Assembly (NCBI GenBank): GCA_032622095.1
Contig: CP136064.1
Location: forward strand, 148,430,864 to 148,494,863
DNA: 64,000 bases
Source: Siphonodentalium dalli
Lineage: Eukaryota > Mollusca > Scaphopoda > Gadilida > Siphonodentaliidae
Direction: 5' to 3'
A program made the position numbers and the translations under genes. A model generated the notes under the pieces. The model did not search any database. It saw only the letters and a program-made list of their open reading frames with translations, and had not been told where the DNA came from. Positions 11,492-22,410 of the stretch are shown piece after piece; the first letter of the stretch is position 1; each line of letters opens with the position of its first letter.

Positions 11492-11808
11492 TTCTTATTA
11501 CGCTGTCCTGTTGACTTGCTGATATAACTTCTACCGCCTTGTTGACAACGGATATCAATTTCATAGAATTTCAGCTCCGGATTGAACTGCCTGTTAGATC
11601 TCTGGCTGGGTCCAATTTTTCTTGAGTTCCTGATGTATAGTTTGCAGAAGTTTAATTTTTCATAGCTTTGTAAAACCTCCTCCAATTTTGTGTAAGAATC
11701 AAATATTTGATCCTTGGAGAAGACACTTGCCACAATGGTATGAGTCATTTTTCTTTCAAGATGTCAGTCTAGTTTCATTCCTGGGTCAAGTAGCAATAAC
11801 TCTCCAAT
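11492..11808 (-). CDS. 5' coding exon of a ZSWIM1/3-like protein
   Basis: On the - strand a 3' splice site (TTTTAACTTTTCACAG) precedes the exon. Translation starts at the ATG at 11748-11746, which has an in-frame TGA five codons upstream. The exon ends at a strong donor GTGAGT (GT at 11491-11490), giving 85 codons plus two bases (phase 2). The peptide includes FDSYTKLEEVLQSYEKLNFC, then an Arg/Lys/Asn stretch, then LKFYEIDIRCQQGG. From memory this matches the FAR1-like N-terminal DNA-binding region of ZSWIM1/ZSWIM3 proteins (charged helix, then LKYYxIxYxCxxGG). The SWIM finger and the rest would lie on further exons at lower coordinates; none is recognisable in the window. A domesticated or active MULE-type transposase with the same N-terminal domain is the main alternative. 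Confidence 0.6.
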
Positions 11809-11964
11809 CTGTGAAAAGTTAAAATTAGTGGATCTTTATTTTCACAAGAAATTTGTGTGGAATCTGTGGATATACAGAAATGTCATCATAGACAGAAGAG
11901 TGCGCTGCTAAATTTAAAGTATATATATGCATTTCTTCCTAACAAGTCCTACATGTAAAGTACA

Positions 11965-12128
11965 TATAATAAAGTATATGACCCTTTAACCACGACAGAA
12001 TCATGTTATGGGAAAAATTTCAGGATTTAGCCGATGAATGGCAACAAGCCATATTTCCAACAAAATCCTGAATTTTTTTCCATAATTCTACTGTGGTTTA
12101 GGGGTCAATTATTTAGGACATTACTGTA
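11965..12128. mobile_element. MITE with CAGTAATGCCC-type ends, copy 1
   Basis: It is a palindromic ~160 bp block with ATGACCCTTTAACCAC on the left and GTGGTTTAGGGGTCAATT on the right, ending ATTACTGTA. TTTCAGGATTTAGCCGATGAA on the left is mirrored by CAAAATCCTGAA. The same family is at 26434-26560 (left half) and 41290-41386. TA at the outer edge suggests a TA target site (mariner-type). Confidence 0.75.
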
Positions 12129-12250
12129 TATGGGCCATTCCATGTCACGTGTGTTATATTTGGCATGAAATTTTTGTGATATTTTCAAGCAGCATTTGGT
12201 GTGCATTCAATATAATATAAAATGATTTACAAGTTTAGGCATTACATTCT

Positions 12251-12851
12251 CAGACGACTTAACCTGGGCTACACACATCAAGAAGACAGCAAAAAAGGCT
12301 AGCTGTGCGTTGGGTCTACTCAGACGGAACATTCGCCATGCACCAGATACCTGTAAAAAAGAAGCCTAAATAGAGAAGGTGCAAAGAAGAGCCCCACGGT
12401 TCATAAAGAACAAATACAGACGAGATGATGGATCAGTCACAGGCATGCTGTCTGAGCTAAAGCTCACACCCCTCGAAGAAAGAAGGAAAGAACAGCGACT
12501 GGTTCAATACCACAAAATAGTCAAGGGGTTGGTCCCAGCCCTTCCTAAGTCTGATTATCTAAAACACAAGAAGAAAGACACAAGGAAAATAAAGCCAACA
12601 AAATTTGAGGACTGTGTCAGTCAAAATCCGCTGGAGAAGGAGGTGTACTATTATTAAACAACACATAATCGTTCCAACTTCTGCGTACCAGCAGCTCACA
12701 GTACGAACACTCCTTCTTTGTTAAAACAACTGTGGACTGGAACCACCTGGAACAGTTGGTTGTTGATATCAGTGACACTGACGGTTTTCTATCTGCTCTG
12801 CGAGGGGAACAACCAGACACTGATCCTGTTGCAGCGCCAACACCAACCTGA
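12251..12851 (+). pseudogene. LINE (CR1/L2-type) polyprotein C-terminus, degraded
   Basis: It reads DLTWATHIKKTAKKASCALG then LLRRNIRH, a frame break near 12362, then VQRRAPRFIKNKYRRDD, LTPLEERRKEQRL and YHKIVKGLVP. After a further frame change it reads VKTTVDWNHLEQLVVD, ending in TGA at 12849-12851. This order (WxxHI, RRN, VQRRAxRF, LExRR, DWNxL) is the standard end of CR1/Jockey-group LINE reverse transcriptases. The segment between RRN and VQRR, normally ~35 residues, is missing. Confidence 0.8.
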
Positions 12852-12871
12852 CATCATCATCCTCCTCTTCT

Positions 12872-14024
12872 AGACGATTGGTACCTTGGACGTTTGGTAC
12901 CTGGATGTTTCGTACCCACAGGTCGATTGGTACCTGGACGTTTCGTACCCTGTGGACGATTGGTACTATTTCAGTGTGGATGATTGGTACCATATAAAAT
13001 TGTGTTGGGTTAATTATATTTAAAGTTACTTGTGATAGTGTTTTACAGTTTTATTGGAATATATCATATATATCATATACACTGACAACAATAACAACAA
13101 ATCAAGTAAAAACAAAAGAAAACAATATATATAGTAGCCCACTGTTTAAATTACGATCTATCAAGCGCAACGAGAGAACACTTAGTTATCAATTCATGAC
13201 AACATATACATGTATATCTGATTTACAACGACGAAGAAGCTTTTGGTGCGAAGAGTTTGGAGCATGATTTCAGCAGCTGGCTAGTGGAAAGTCCGTTGGA
13301 TCCATCTTCATATTCAGCCCAAAGCGTGAAAAGTTGTGCCTGGTTTTCCTGATGTCGGAGCCTCTGATACCGCTTCAATTTCTTTTCACCAACGAGCTTG
13401 ACATTTATGTCAGTGATCACAGTCTTGTCGAATAATCGAACTTGTGGTTGTTTTTATTGTGACCAGTTATCCTCAGATCAAAGCCTGGTGATTACAACTC
13501 GGTGATTACAGCTCAGTTAGTGATTAAGAATCAAGACACCTTTATGATTTATCGCTAGCTAAAACAAACATGCGCTGTGTCCAAACAATTCACCGCATAA
13601 GCAATCATAAAGGAAAGATATTGGGCCTGTACGTTGCTGCAAAAGTTACAAATATTGACATTAAAGACTCACCAAAGACTGAAAGAGATAAATAAATATA
13701 CTAAGATTAATAAAATATTCACTTAAATTTATTTTATGTAGATGTGTTTGAGGCCAATTTATATTATAATCATAATTATCTAAATTATCTATATTCCTAT
13801 ACATCTGCTGCAAAAATGACCTTATAAGGTCCAATTGTCTAGTGTAAGTCAAACTACTGATATAACACCATAATATGTACATATATATTCGTAAAACATT
13901 AAATAAATTATCTGGTACAAATCGTCTTCCCTGACTTGGTACCAACCGTCCAAACCAGACTGGTACCAATCGTCCCGTGGGTATGAAACGTCCAGGTACC
14001 AATCGTCCAAGGTACCAATCGTCT
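12872..14024. mobile_element. Foldback element with GGTACC minisatellite arms
   Basis: The left arm (12872-12990) repeats GACGATTGGTACC / TGGACGTTTCGTACCC in ~22-25 bp steps. The right arm (13912-14024) is its reverse complement (GGTACCAATCGTCC ...). The arms point inward and enclose ~920 bp that includes the open frame at 13223-13445. Palindromic GGTACC occurs in most steps. It begins ~20 bp after a LINE stop codon, so insertion into the LINE 3' region is likely. No transposase is visible. Confidence 0.75.
13223..13445 (-). CDS. Small open frame of unknown function inside foldback element
   Basis: On the - strand one frame opens after TAA near 13455 and runs to TAA at 13223. It has about 74 codons, such as LVGEKKLKRYQRLRHQENQ and LFTLWAEYEDGSNG. 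The mixed, charged composition without the low complexity typical of AT-rich noise looks coding. A possible 3' splice site (AACAACCACAAG) lies at its 5' end, so it could be a terminal exon or captured gene piece. I recognise no domain. Confidence 0.3.
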
Positions 14025-14325
14025 TGTTTCCGCCTAAAGCCGTAATCGGCTCCTGCATTGTATGATTGTAATAATACATACAGATACAGATAGATAGTTA
14101 AACTTAATGATGTATGTCCAGGATAATGAATAATCACGACGCCACATGATAAGCAACTCAATATTCCTGACACAAATAAAGGAAACTTGAATATTGCATA
14201 GTCATATATACCACTATAACAGTGGAATACCACTATTATGTGATTATAATAATAATAATACAGTAATAGTGGAATTCAGGATGTGCCTGACCTGGTGAGA
14301 CTCAGAGAGAAAGAAAGCAAGCAAA
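14025..14325. other. Spacer between foldback and F1 copy
   Basis: AT-rich DNA with a short ATAATAATAATA run near 14248. Nothing else is seen. Confidence 0.5.
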
Positions 14326-16345
14326 ATGAAAGTGTCAATGACACTGTAGCTCAACTTGGAAAGGGAATAATTTCATGTGTTAAAGTCAATGGAGTGATTA
14401 GGAATGTGAAAAGTTGAAAGGTCTAGTTATGCAAAGAGTAAAATCTAAGATGGCCGCTGGCAGCCATGTTTTTTTGCCAAATGACCCCAAAAAGACTCGT
14501 TCCCATTTACATGACATTATTAACATCCAGTACAAATTTCATGATGATCTGACAAATGATACGACCTGTAGCCTGTGTCAAAGGATTTAGTCATGCAAAG
14601 AGTAAAATCCAAGATGGCAGCTGGCAGCCATGTTTTTTGGCCAAATGACTCCAAAATGAATAATTCCCATCTACATGTCATTGTTAACATCCGTAACAAA
14701 TTTCATGAAGATCTGACCAAAGCTACGACCTGTAGGCAGCGCCAAAGGATTTTAGTCATGCAAAGATATAATCCAAGATGGCTTCTGGTGAACATTTTTT
14801 TTGGCCGAATGACCCCAAAATGACTCGTTCCCATCTACATGTAAATATTAACATCCATGACAAATTTCATGATGATCAGACGAGCAGTATGACCTGTAGC
14901 CCGCGCCAATCAATTGAATTTGAAATCCAAAATGGCCGCTGGTGGCCATGTTTTTTGGCCGAATAACCCCAAAATAACTCATTCCCATCTACATGACAAT
15001 GTCAACATTCATGACAAATTTCATAAAGATCGGACCAAAGGTACGACTTGTAGCCCGTGCTAATGGATTGAATTTTGAAATCTAATGGCCGCTGGCGGCC
15101 ATGTTGTTTGTCCGAATGACCCGAAAATGACTCGTTCCCATCTACATTCCAATTTCAACAGACATGACAAATTTCATGATGATCAGACTAAAGGTACGAC
15201 CTGTAGCCCGTGCTAAAGGATTTAGTCATACAAAGAGTAAAACCAATATGGCTGCGGGCGGCCATGTTTTTGTGCCAAATGACCCCAAAATTACTCGTTC
15301 CCATCTACATGTCATTGTTAACATCCATGACATATTTTATGATGATCCGACCAAAGGTACGACCTGTAGGCCGTGCCAAAGAATTTAGTCATGCAAAGAG
15401 TAAATCTAAGATGGCTGTCGGCGGCCATGTTTTTGGGCCGAATGACCCCAAAATTACTCGTTCCTATCTACATGCCAATGTTAACATTCATGATAAATTT
15501 CATTATGATCAGACCAAAGGTACGACCTGTAGCCCGTGCTAATGGATTGAATTTTGAAATCCAAGATGGCCGCTGGCAGCCATGTTGTTTGTCCGAATGA
15601 CCCCAAAACGACTCATTCCCATCTACATACCAATTTCAACAGCCATGACAAATTTCATGATGATCAGACTAAAGGTACGACCTGTAGCCCGTGCTAAAGG
15701 ATTTAGTCATACAAAGAGTAAAATCCAAAATGGCTGCTGGCAGCCATGTTTTTTTGCCGAATGACCCCAAAATTACTCGTTCCCATCTACATGTCATTGT
15801 TAACATCCATGACACATTTTATGATGATCCGACCAAAGCTACGACCTGTAGGCCATGCCAAAGAATTTAGTCATGCAAAGAGTAAATCTAAGATGGCTGC
15901 CGGCGGCCATGTTTTTGGGCCGAATGACCCCAAAATTACTCGTTCCCATCTACAATGGCTGCCGGTGGCCATATTTTTTGGCCGAACAACCCCAAAATTA
16001 CCCGTTCCCATCTACATGTCAATATTAACATCCATGACAAATTTCATGATGATCAGACGAACAGTACGACCTGTAGCCCGTGCTAATGGATTGAATATTG
16101 AAATCCAAGATGGCCACTGGCGGCCATGTTTTTTTCCTGAATGACCCCAAAATGACTCATTCCCATCTACATGTCAATGTTAACATTCATGATAAATTTC
16201 ATAATGATCCGACCAAAGGTACGACGTCACCTGTAGCCCGTGCTAAAGGAAATTGTTGACGCATCACGCACACACACACGCACACACGGACGACAAAGCC
16301 ATGGCAATAGCTCAAACTTTACAAAGTAAAGTTGAGCTAAAAATG
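14326..16345 (+). mobile_element. F1 hairpin-ended tandem element, apparently complete copy
   Basis: It begins with GAAAGTGTCAATGACACTG (containing the palindrome GTGTCAATGACAC) and TAGCTCAACTTGG. This start is shared, inverted, by 59700-59850, so it is the family's 5' end. About eleven ~160 bp units of the 1-2255 type follow. The array closes with CACACACGCACACAC (16266-16290) and the hairpin TAGCTCAAACTTTAC / GTAAAGTTGAGCTA at 16306-16340. Units are more diverged than in the first copy. One unit is truncated near 15953, where CATCTACA runs straight into ATGGCTGCC. Confidence 0.85.
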
Positions 16346-16653
16346 GATACGTCTAATTTTTCGACCACATTATCTGCCATATATGAAAGGGCTTTGTGGA
16401 CCCAATTTTTCCAAAATTTATTTGATTCTTAGATATGGACTTTGTTTTTCAATCTTGGACCATTGCCTGTAAATTTTATTTTTTTAAATCTCAATAAAGT
16501 TCACATTTTGTATTTCTAACATAATCCACCATGAAGTATACTCTCAAAATGTTGCATCAATGGGCATGGTTTCTATTATTACTAATATACATGAACAGAA
16601 TCCTTTATTTGGACTGAAATTTTGAAAACATTGGGTCCACAAATTTTAAGCCC
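16346..16653. other. Unassigned AT-rich spacer
   Basis: No repeats, exon signals or motifs recognised. Confidence 0.5.
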
Positions 16654-16657
16654 TTAA

Positions 16658-16931
16658 AGGCACGTGAGGCCTTAGTTGTCGAAAATATTCATATTTGTTC
16701 TATTCTAATCACCGTAAACAGAAAAACATTAAAACGCATACAGTTTCGTTCATATATACCATGACCATCACGTAAACAGCATGTTATCATAAAGACCTAC
16801 TATATTTTACCTAAGCAAGAGCATGATTGTGTTACAGAAGACAGCACAATGCTACTGGCTTATAATATAATCACACACAAATGGCATAAAGTTAAACGCT
16901 CTTTATTAGATCTAGTTCCAACTTCCATATC
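16658..16931 (+). mobile_element. TTAA-type element, short copy lacking the LINE (paralogous empty site)
   Basis: Starting after TTAA (16654-16657) with AGGCACGTGAGGCCTT, it matches the reverse complement of 21195-21311 and then, without a gap, of 19805-19940. The junction at 16790/16791 (GTTATCAT | AAAGACC) is therefore an empty version of the LINE insertion site at 19940-21195. The right end is lost where the copy meets the MULE-like repeat at 16942. Confidence 0.8.
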
Positions 16932-17069
16932 ACGGGAGCTCATAAAAGGCGAACACAACCGAACATAACCGAACACAAGTCCAAATAATGGGAAATTTCA
17001 CAAATAAAGTTCATAGGCATATGTATTCATGTTCACACTATTACTATACGAAGTTTGGTGGAGTTTGGT

Positions 17070-18154
17070 CATGGATTAGTTTATCCGCTGATAGGTGATA
17101 ATTAATATCTGCCAGATGGGATTTGGCAGGCTTTATTCGCTTTAACCCCCCCCCCCCCCCCCCCCCCCCATTTATTATTACAGTCCATTTGTACAATATG
17201 GAAGTTTAGATGGATCATAGTGCAGAGAAGGATCCAGGGATGTTTTGATACCTGTTACAGGTTTGGGTGCCCAAACTATAGAGACCCAAATGTCCCCAAA
17301 TTCCATGTAGATAGTATTTATTCAAGTTGGATCTTCCATATTTTCAAGGAATTTTTCTATAATTCAACAAAATGTACTAGTAATGCAAATCATCAGCCTG
17401 CAGATGATATATAGTCTATAATATGGAGCCTTTATTTGCACAATGAAGTATCCAGTACTGAATATTTTAACATCCAAATTTATATGGGCACATACTCAAA
17501 TACAGAACAGGTGTCCCCAAAAATTATCTGGATCCTTCCCTGTCATAGTGGACAAATGGGAACATATCAGCACGCCCGGACTTCTAAGAAGTAGTAAATC
17601 GGTTGCTGAGTTAAGATACTCATGCGGAAATGGTTCGGAGAGTATAATACAAACCACAAAACAAATAATTTTCAAATAGTTTATTGCAATCATAAGTAAA
17701 CATTGTAAAATTATATATATGCAAAACATAGATCTTTGTTACTGTACTCTTCTCTATTCATGACCACCGACTAGCTCTTTTGTTTTCACCGATCACCATC
17801 TGTTTTTTGTATTTTTTTTTTATCACCATGCCTGTTATTTGGATTTACAGTTGTTATTTGTGACATCGTGTCGACATGTCCTGGTTCATAGATATAATGA
17901 TTAACATGCTGCAGCAATTTCTGATAGCTGTATGACGACACTGATATTGGTTTTCGTCACGTATGTTTATACACCGACAGACCGTTATTAGGTTCTTCGT
18001 CGTAACACCAGGACATGTATGTGTCTGGCCAACATCCAATCAGGCGATATCTTCATATGTTTGTTATAGATCTGGCGATTCTACGTCGTGTTATAGTTGG
18101 CGACATAACATCTCTTGGTGATGGTGCAAGGAATTCTGGTGGAATTGATGTCAA
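17070..18154. repeat. Non-coding interior with poly-C run
   Basis: A run of ~24 C lies at 17147-17170, a likely length-variable site and assembly risk. CCAGGACATGT near 18007 mirrors ACATGTCCTGG at 17874-17884. CAATATACTATA repeats occur at 18175-18202. Scattered frames show no recognisable protein. Confidence 0.5.
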
Positions 18155-18749
18155 TCATAGTATATGTTCAATGTACAATATACTATACAATATACTATAT
18201 ATAGTCTGACATGGCTTCTTGGCAATAGCCGCGGTTTTCGGTATCGTCAAACGTCCGTCAGTCGAAATTTGTAATTTTGCCGAAGATTCTGGAAGATATG
18301 ATATTAGTCGGTTAAATCTTCTGTCGCGTTGGTCAGCCGTCATGTTCGTCCATGTCTGATTTTTCACTCTTAGAGCAGTTGAATGTTTTGCTAGACCTGT
18401 CATAGTTTCCACAGCCATGCAATGCTCCTCGAATATCTCGCATCTGATCGTCAACTATTTCAGAAAGATTGTCCGTCAAGTCTGTCGGTCGAAGAACTTT
18501 CCAGTTGTTTTCTAGTTTTATAATATTATTTAGACTTTCACAATTATTATTTGTCCACAATTTAGGAATGGAAGAATTTTTATGACGAGCATTAAAAACT
18601 TTAAGTTTTAACCTTTCCATGAAGTTAAATAAATATTTATTTTTGTAATTGTTGGTTATGTCTGTTGTGACCTCTTCGTAAATTAAGCGTTTGTCTATTG
18701 TGAGGAGACCTTTCTCACTGTTAAAAATTTTACCAACTAATTTGCTCAC
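18155..18749 (-). pseudogene. MULE-like transposase C-terminal part (copy A)
   Basis: Two overlapping - strand frames join across a frameshift near 18360-18410. The first reads FMERLKLKVFNARHKNSSIP, WTNNNCESLNNIIKLENNW and DQMRDIRGALHGCGNY. The second reads NMTADQRDRRFNRLISYLP, LQISTDGRLTIPKTA and AIAKKPCQ. The order WxNNNCESxNxxIK, W, RDxRxALxGxGxY, SxDGxLxxPxTxxxAKKPxQ is what I remember for Mutator-like transposases abundant in mollusc genomes, where NNxCE lies near the catalytic acidic residue. The upstream catalytic Asp boxes are missing; the frame starts ~25 bp from the inner MULE's left end, consistent with disruption by that insertion. Confidence 0.7.
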
Positions 18750-19479
18750 CTTTTCTTGACTCTCAGTCCACTGTTACTGGACATAATTCATAGGGTCCTA
18801 CTAAACAACGAACACAAACGAACACAAACGAACATAAACGAACACAGGTCCAAAAAGCGGAGTAGAAGGGTGAAATTTGGTTTGTGGGTGCGCGTGGGTC
18901 CATTCTATGTGTATGTGGTGTTATTTCCAACTTTGATGATTTATTTTTTGAGTTATTAGCATTATTTGAATACAAAACTACTAAACAACGAACACAAACG
19001 AACATAAGATTAGCGGCAGTGCAGAGGCTACCATGCAGGTGTTAATTAACTACGGCTTACTCTGTCTCCTTGTTTTTATTGCAAGATGATTGTCAATTTT
19101 ATCACTGATGGCAATACAAACACGGGGAAACATCAGAGGTCGGCGTTTTAATGCATAGCTAACAAAACATTTGAGTGAATGTGAGTGAGTCATTGTTGTC
19201 AGTCTCTGAGATGACTATATATATATTTTCTCAGTCTCGGAGATCACTCTGGTAAATGCTATTTCTGCTTGCTTTCCCGATACACGCATACACTATGTAC
19301 CAGGCATCTTAAGGAAAATCTCAATCGTAATTTAAGTAAAACAGACAGTGATCAAACTGTCAATACGATGGAAAAGTATTCAATAGCGAGAGCGGCTTGG
19401 TAACAATAAAAAACAAAATCATTTATGACGAATTACAGACAGACATAATTGACAAATATATGTGACAACAGACGATACC

Positions 19480-19575
19480 TTACATTTATGAAAAGACTAA
19501 AGACGAAAGTTTTCAATGCTAGAAAACAAAATTCAACAATTCCGAAATGTTGGACAAATAACAATTATGAAAGCA
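19480..19575 (+). pseudogene. MULE-like transposase relic (copy B), first piece
   Basis: The + strand reads FMKRLKTKVFNARKQNSTIP then KCWTNNNYESI, collinear with copy A (FMERLKLKVFNARHKNSSIP, KLWTNNNCESL). The conserved Cys after TNNN is Tyr here. The reading stops at the TTAA target site (19576-19579) of the inserted element. Confidence 0.75.
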
Positions 19576-19579
19576 TTAA

Positions 19580-21311
19580 AGGTGCGGGAGTCCTTGGCAG
19601 TGGGTATATGCTGTGAAAATTTTCCAACGGTCAAAAACCGACACAAAAAGGACAATGTAGACAGACTTTGTCCGTATACAAATAAGTATGTTATTGTCAT
19701 ACAGTATGTTATTGTCATATGTTTGACCATTGTGTAAACAAAAGCATAAAAAGTTACTTTCCTGGTGTTTGTTTATATTATGATGGTAAACATAAAGAGC
19801 GTTCTTTGTTGCTGAATACCTGATATGGAACTAATAAAGAGCGTTTATATCATTTGTGTGTGATTAGCCAGTAACACGTACGGTGCTGTCTTCTGTAACA
19901 CAATCAGACTCTTGCTTAGGTAATATATAGTAGGTCTTTAAGATAAGATAAGATAAGATAAGATAGTTTATTACAATACACCAGTGCAGGCAGTTGCAAA
20001 TAACATAAAGTACAAGTAAATTAAACATAATACATAATATATGTGCATATAACAGTAAACAAACCTATAACTACATCATACATACGATTCTTAATGAAAT
20101 ATAAATTTCCCATAATTTTCATTTCCCCATATTTATATTTGGTCTCCTTTGGAAGAATAACCGGATAATGTTGCACACGGAATTCATAATTACTTCGTCT
20201 TCATTTTTCATTATAAAAATGAATTTATCATCATCGTTCATGTTTGTAAAGTGTATGTTATTAGTGTTAGCAACATCAAATAATTCTTTCCTGAGGTCAG
20301 TGTACGCACTGCATTCCATTATGAAATGTTTTTCAGTTTCAACTTTTTTCCCATCACACATGAGACAAATTCTGTCTTTTAATAACGTCTTTGGTTGTGT
20401 GTGTCGGCCTTTTTCTATAGCTAATATATGATTGCTAACACGCAGTCGGGTGGACATTTCTCTTGCCGTTGGTGATCGGACGTGTTTGAGGTATGGTTCT
20501 ATTTCATATTTGTCTTTGAACGTTCTATATGTTCGTAGTTTATTAGCACCATTCTTTTTGTCGTCATCGAATATATCTTTTTTGAAATTATTTACATGTT
20601 CTGATTTTAGTCTCTCAATTATAAGTTTGTCGGTGAATCCTATCGTTTTATTAGACTGTGATATATTGATACCTCTTTTTGCAAGATGTGTGTCCCACGT
20701 TGGAAGATTACATAATAGAGATTCTGTGAACGAATCATGTATTATATTTCCCGGTTGTGCAAAACGAAGTTTATTTAGATATTTGAACATATTCCCGATG
20801 GCATTAACTGCTATGGGGTATCGACCTAGTTCAGCCCTCGAAGCATGATTTGACGCTTTTCTATTGAGTTGTAGTATATTTTTACAGAACTTTAAATGTG
20901 TCTGCTCAAGAGGGTATAGTTATCAACAAACGGAAATTTCAATTCAGCAGCCCATATTTCGCAACCATACAACAGAATAGCCATTATTAATTTGTCAAAC
21001 AATTTACATTTTGTACTGAGAGACAATTCTGTCTGTGAATTCAATGAATTCGTCATGAAATACATAGCCTTTGAAGCTCGCCCGCTCAAGTTTTCACAAG
21101 CTCTCTCCATTTTACCGTCAAAACTGAAAATGAGACCCAAGTATTTATATTCTTCAACTACTTCTAACGACTCACCATTTATATAAAACTTATTTATGAT
21201 AGCATGCTGTTTACACGATGAACGAAACTGTATGCGTTTTAGTGTTTTTCTGTTTACGGTGATTGGAACAAATATGAATATTTTCGACAACTATTAAGGC
21301 CTCCCGTGTCT
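19580..21311 (-). mobile_element. TTAA-duplicating DNA transposon (piggyBac-like ends) inside MULE B
   Basis: AGGTGCGGGAGTCCTTGG starts after TTAA (19576-19579). The far end, reversed, is AGACACGGGAGGCCTT before TTAA (21312-21315). Deleting the element rejoins the MULE transposase around GAAAGCATTAATAATAT, matching the uninterrupted copy A. A 4-bp TTAA duplication is typical of piggyBac-type elements. No piggyBac transposase is visible, so it is non-autonomous. It contains a LINE copy (19940-21195); without that it would be ~480 bp. Confidence 0.75.
19940..21195 (-). pseudogene. 5'-truncated LINE, 3' end with (TTATC)n tail
   Basis: On the - strand a reverse-transcriptase C-terminal half reads FYINGESLEVVEEYKYLGLI, LFDKLIMAILLYGCEIW, then across a one-base shift near 20920 LKFCKNILQLNRK and ELGRYPIAV. 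The zinc region CLMC ... EKHFIMEC follows and the stop is at ~20119. A non-coding tail ends in TATC repeats (19940-19966). The 5' end at ~21195 and 3' end at ~19940 are fixed by comparison with the empty copy at 16790/16791. The leftward frame 21196-21290 is transposon sequence fused by chance. The clade is I/Jockey-like by general pattern; exact clade not determined. Confidence 0.85.
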
Positions 21312-21333
21312 TTAATAATATAATTAACAAAAA

Positions 21334-21640
21334 AATTGACTGAGTTTACAGACAATTTAAATGAAACAGTGACTGACCAACTGCGTGACATTCGAGTGGA
21401 GGGGATTTCACATTACCAGGCATTGCATCATCTTTGGAAGTGAGACACGAAATTTAAACAAATATATGACGGCCGAACAACGAGACAGACTAATGCGAAG
21501 ACTTCTTAATTTTGTGAGTGACAATTCCAAATTCCAAACTTCAACTGACGACAATTAACTATACCCAAAACTACCGCTCTCGCAAAAAAAAACTGGACAA
21601 AAAAAAGGAAAGAGTGAAGGCATCAAAAACCAAGACGATC
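21334..21640 (+). pseudogene. MULE-like transposase relic (copy B), second piece
   Basis: The + strand reads LTEFTDNLNETVTDQLRDIR, then a stop, then across frame changes YMTAEQRDRLMRRLLNFV and FQTSTDDN. These match DLTDNLSEIVDDQMRDIR, NMTADQRDRRFNRLISYL and LQISTDGR of copy A in order. Multiple stops and shifts make it dead. Confidence 0.7.
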
Positions 21641-22242
21641 ACCAATGAACGACAGAAAGTTAGCATATAGTATGGAAATATACATAGAGGATCTCACATG
21701 AGTTTCTATTTTATACGGAATTTATCAACCGAGTTAACTAAATTCGATTTGAGTCGAGGTTTACCGAGTGCACTGACTTCAAGGAGAACAAACTCTGCCC
21801 ATCGTTCCGCCGGGGCCGAGTCAGTGTAAAATAATAAATAAATATTCGATTGTATATAAAACAAACTTTGATTCTAGTACCTGAAGCTCTACTGAAAGAG
21901 CAGTGTGATGTCAGGGAAGTTAAACGAAGTAATAATAAGACAAACTAACTAAGTCAAAACAACTCAGTGACAAAGAGACAGAGTATAAGCCATAGAGTAT
22001 GCGGTAGTTAATTAACACCTTTGCTAATCTCATGTTCGTTTGTGTTCGTTGTTTAGTAGCTTTGCATTCAAATAATGCTTATAACTCGAAAAATAAGTCA
22101 TCAAAGTTTGAAATAACACCACATACACATATAATGGACCCACACGCACCCACAAACCAAATTTCACCCTTCTATTCCGCTTTTTAGACCTGTGTTCGTT
22201 TATGTTCGTTTGTGTTCGTTGTTTAGTAGGACCGAATTCATA

Positions 22243-22410
22243 AAGTCCCAAAAATAAGGTTTTAATCGAGTTTAGAAATCGGTATCCTTATATAACGATA
22301 GGCCTATCGTTATATAATTATAAGGATACCGATTTCTAAACTCGATTAAAACCTTCGTTATATAAGGATACCGATTTCTAAACTCGATTAAAACCTTATT
22401 TTTGGGACTT
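22243..22410. mobile_element. Palindromic MITE in right MULE arm, TA duplication
   Basis: A near-perfect ~57 bp inverted repeat begins AAGTCCCAAAAATAAGG and ends CCTTATTTTTGGGACTT, around the centre TAGGCCTA. It is flanked by TA (22241-22242 and 22411-22412). The left MULE arm at 18780-18795 lacks it, giving an empty site. The right arm has an extra ~42 bp copy of the CGTTATATAAGGATACC...ACCTT block. Confidence 0.85.

Noticed and set aside
20168-20848. Two + strand frames of 87 and 138 codons
   Set aside because: Antisense to the LINE coding region, which has clear family motifs on the - strand.
21196-21290. N-terminal ~30 residues of the - strand LINE frame
   Set aside because: Comparison with the empty site at 16790 shows this is transposon flank fused in frame by chance.
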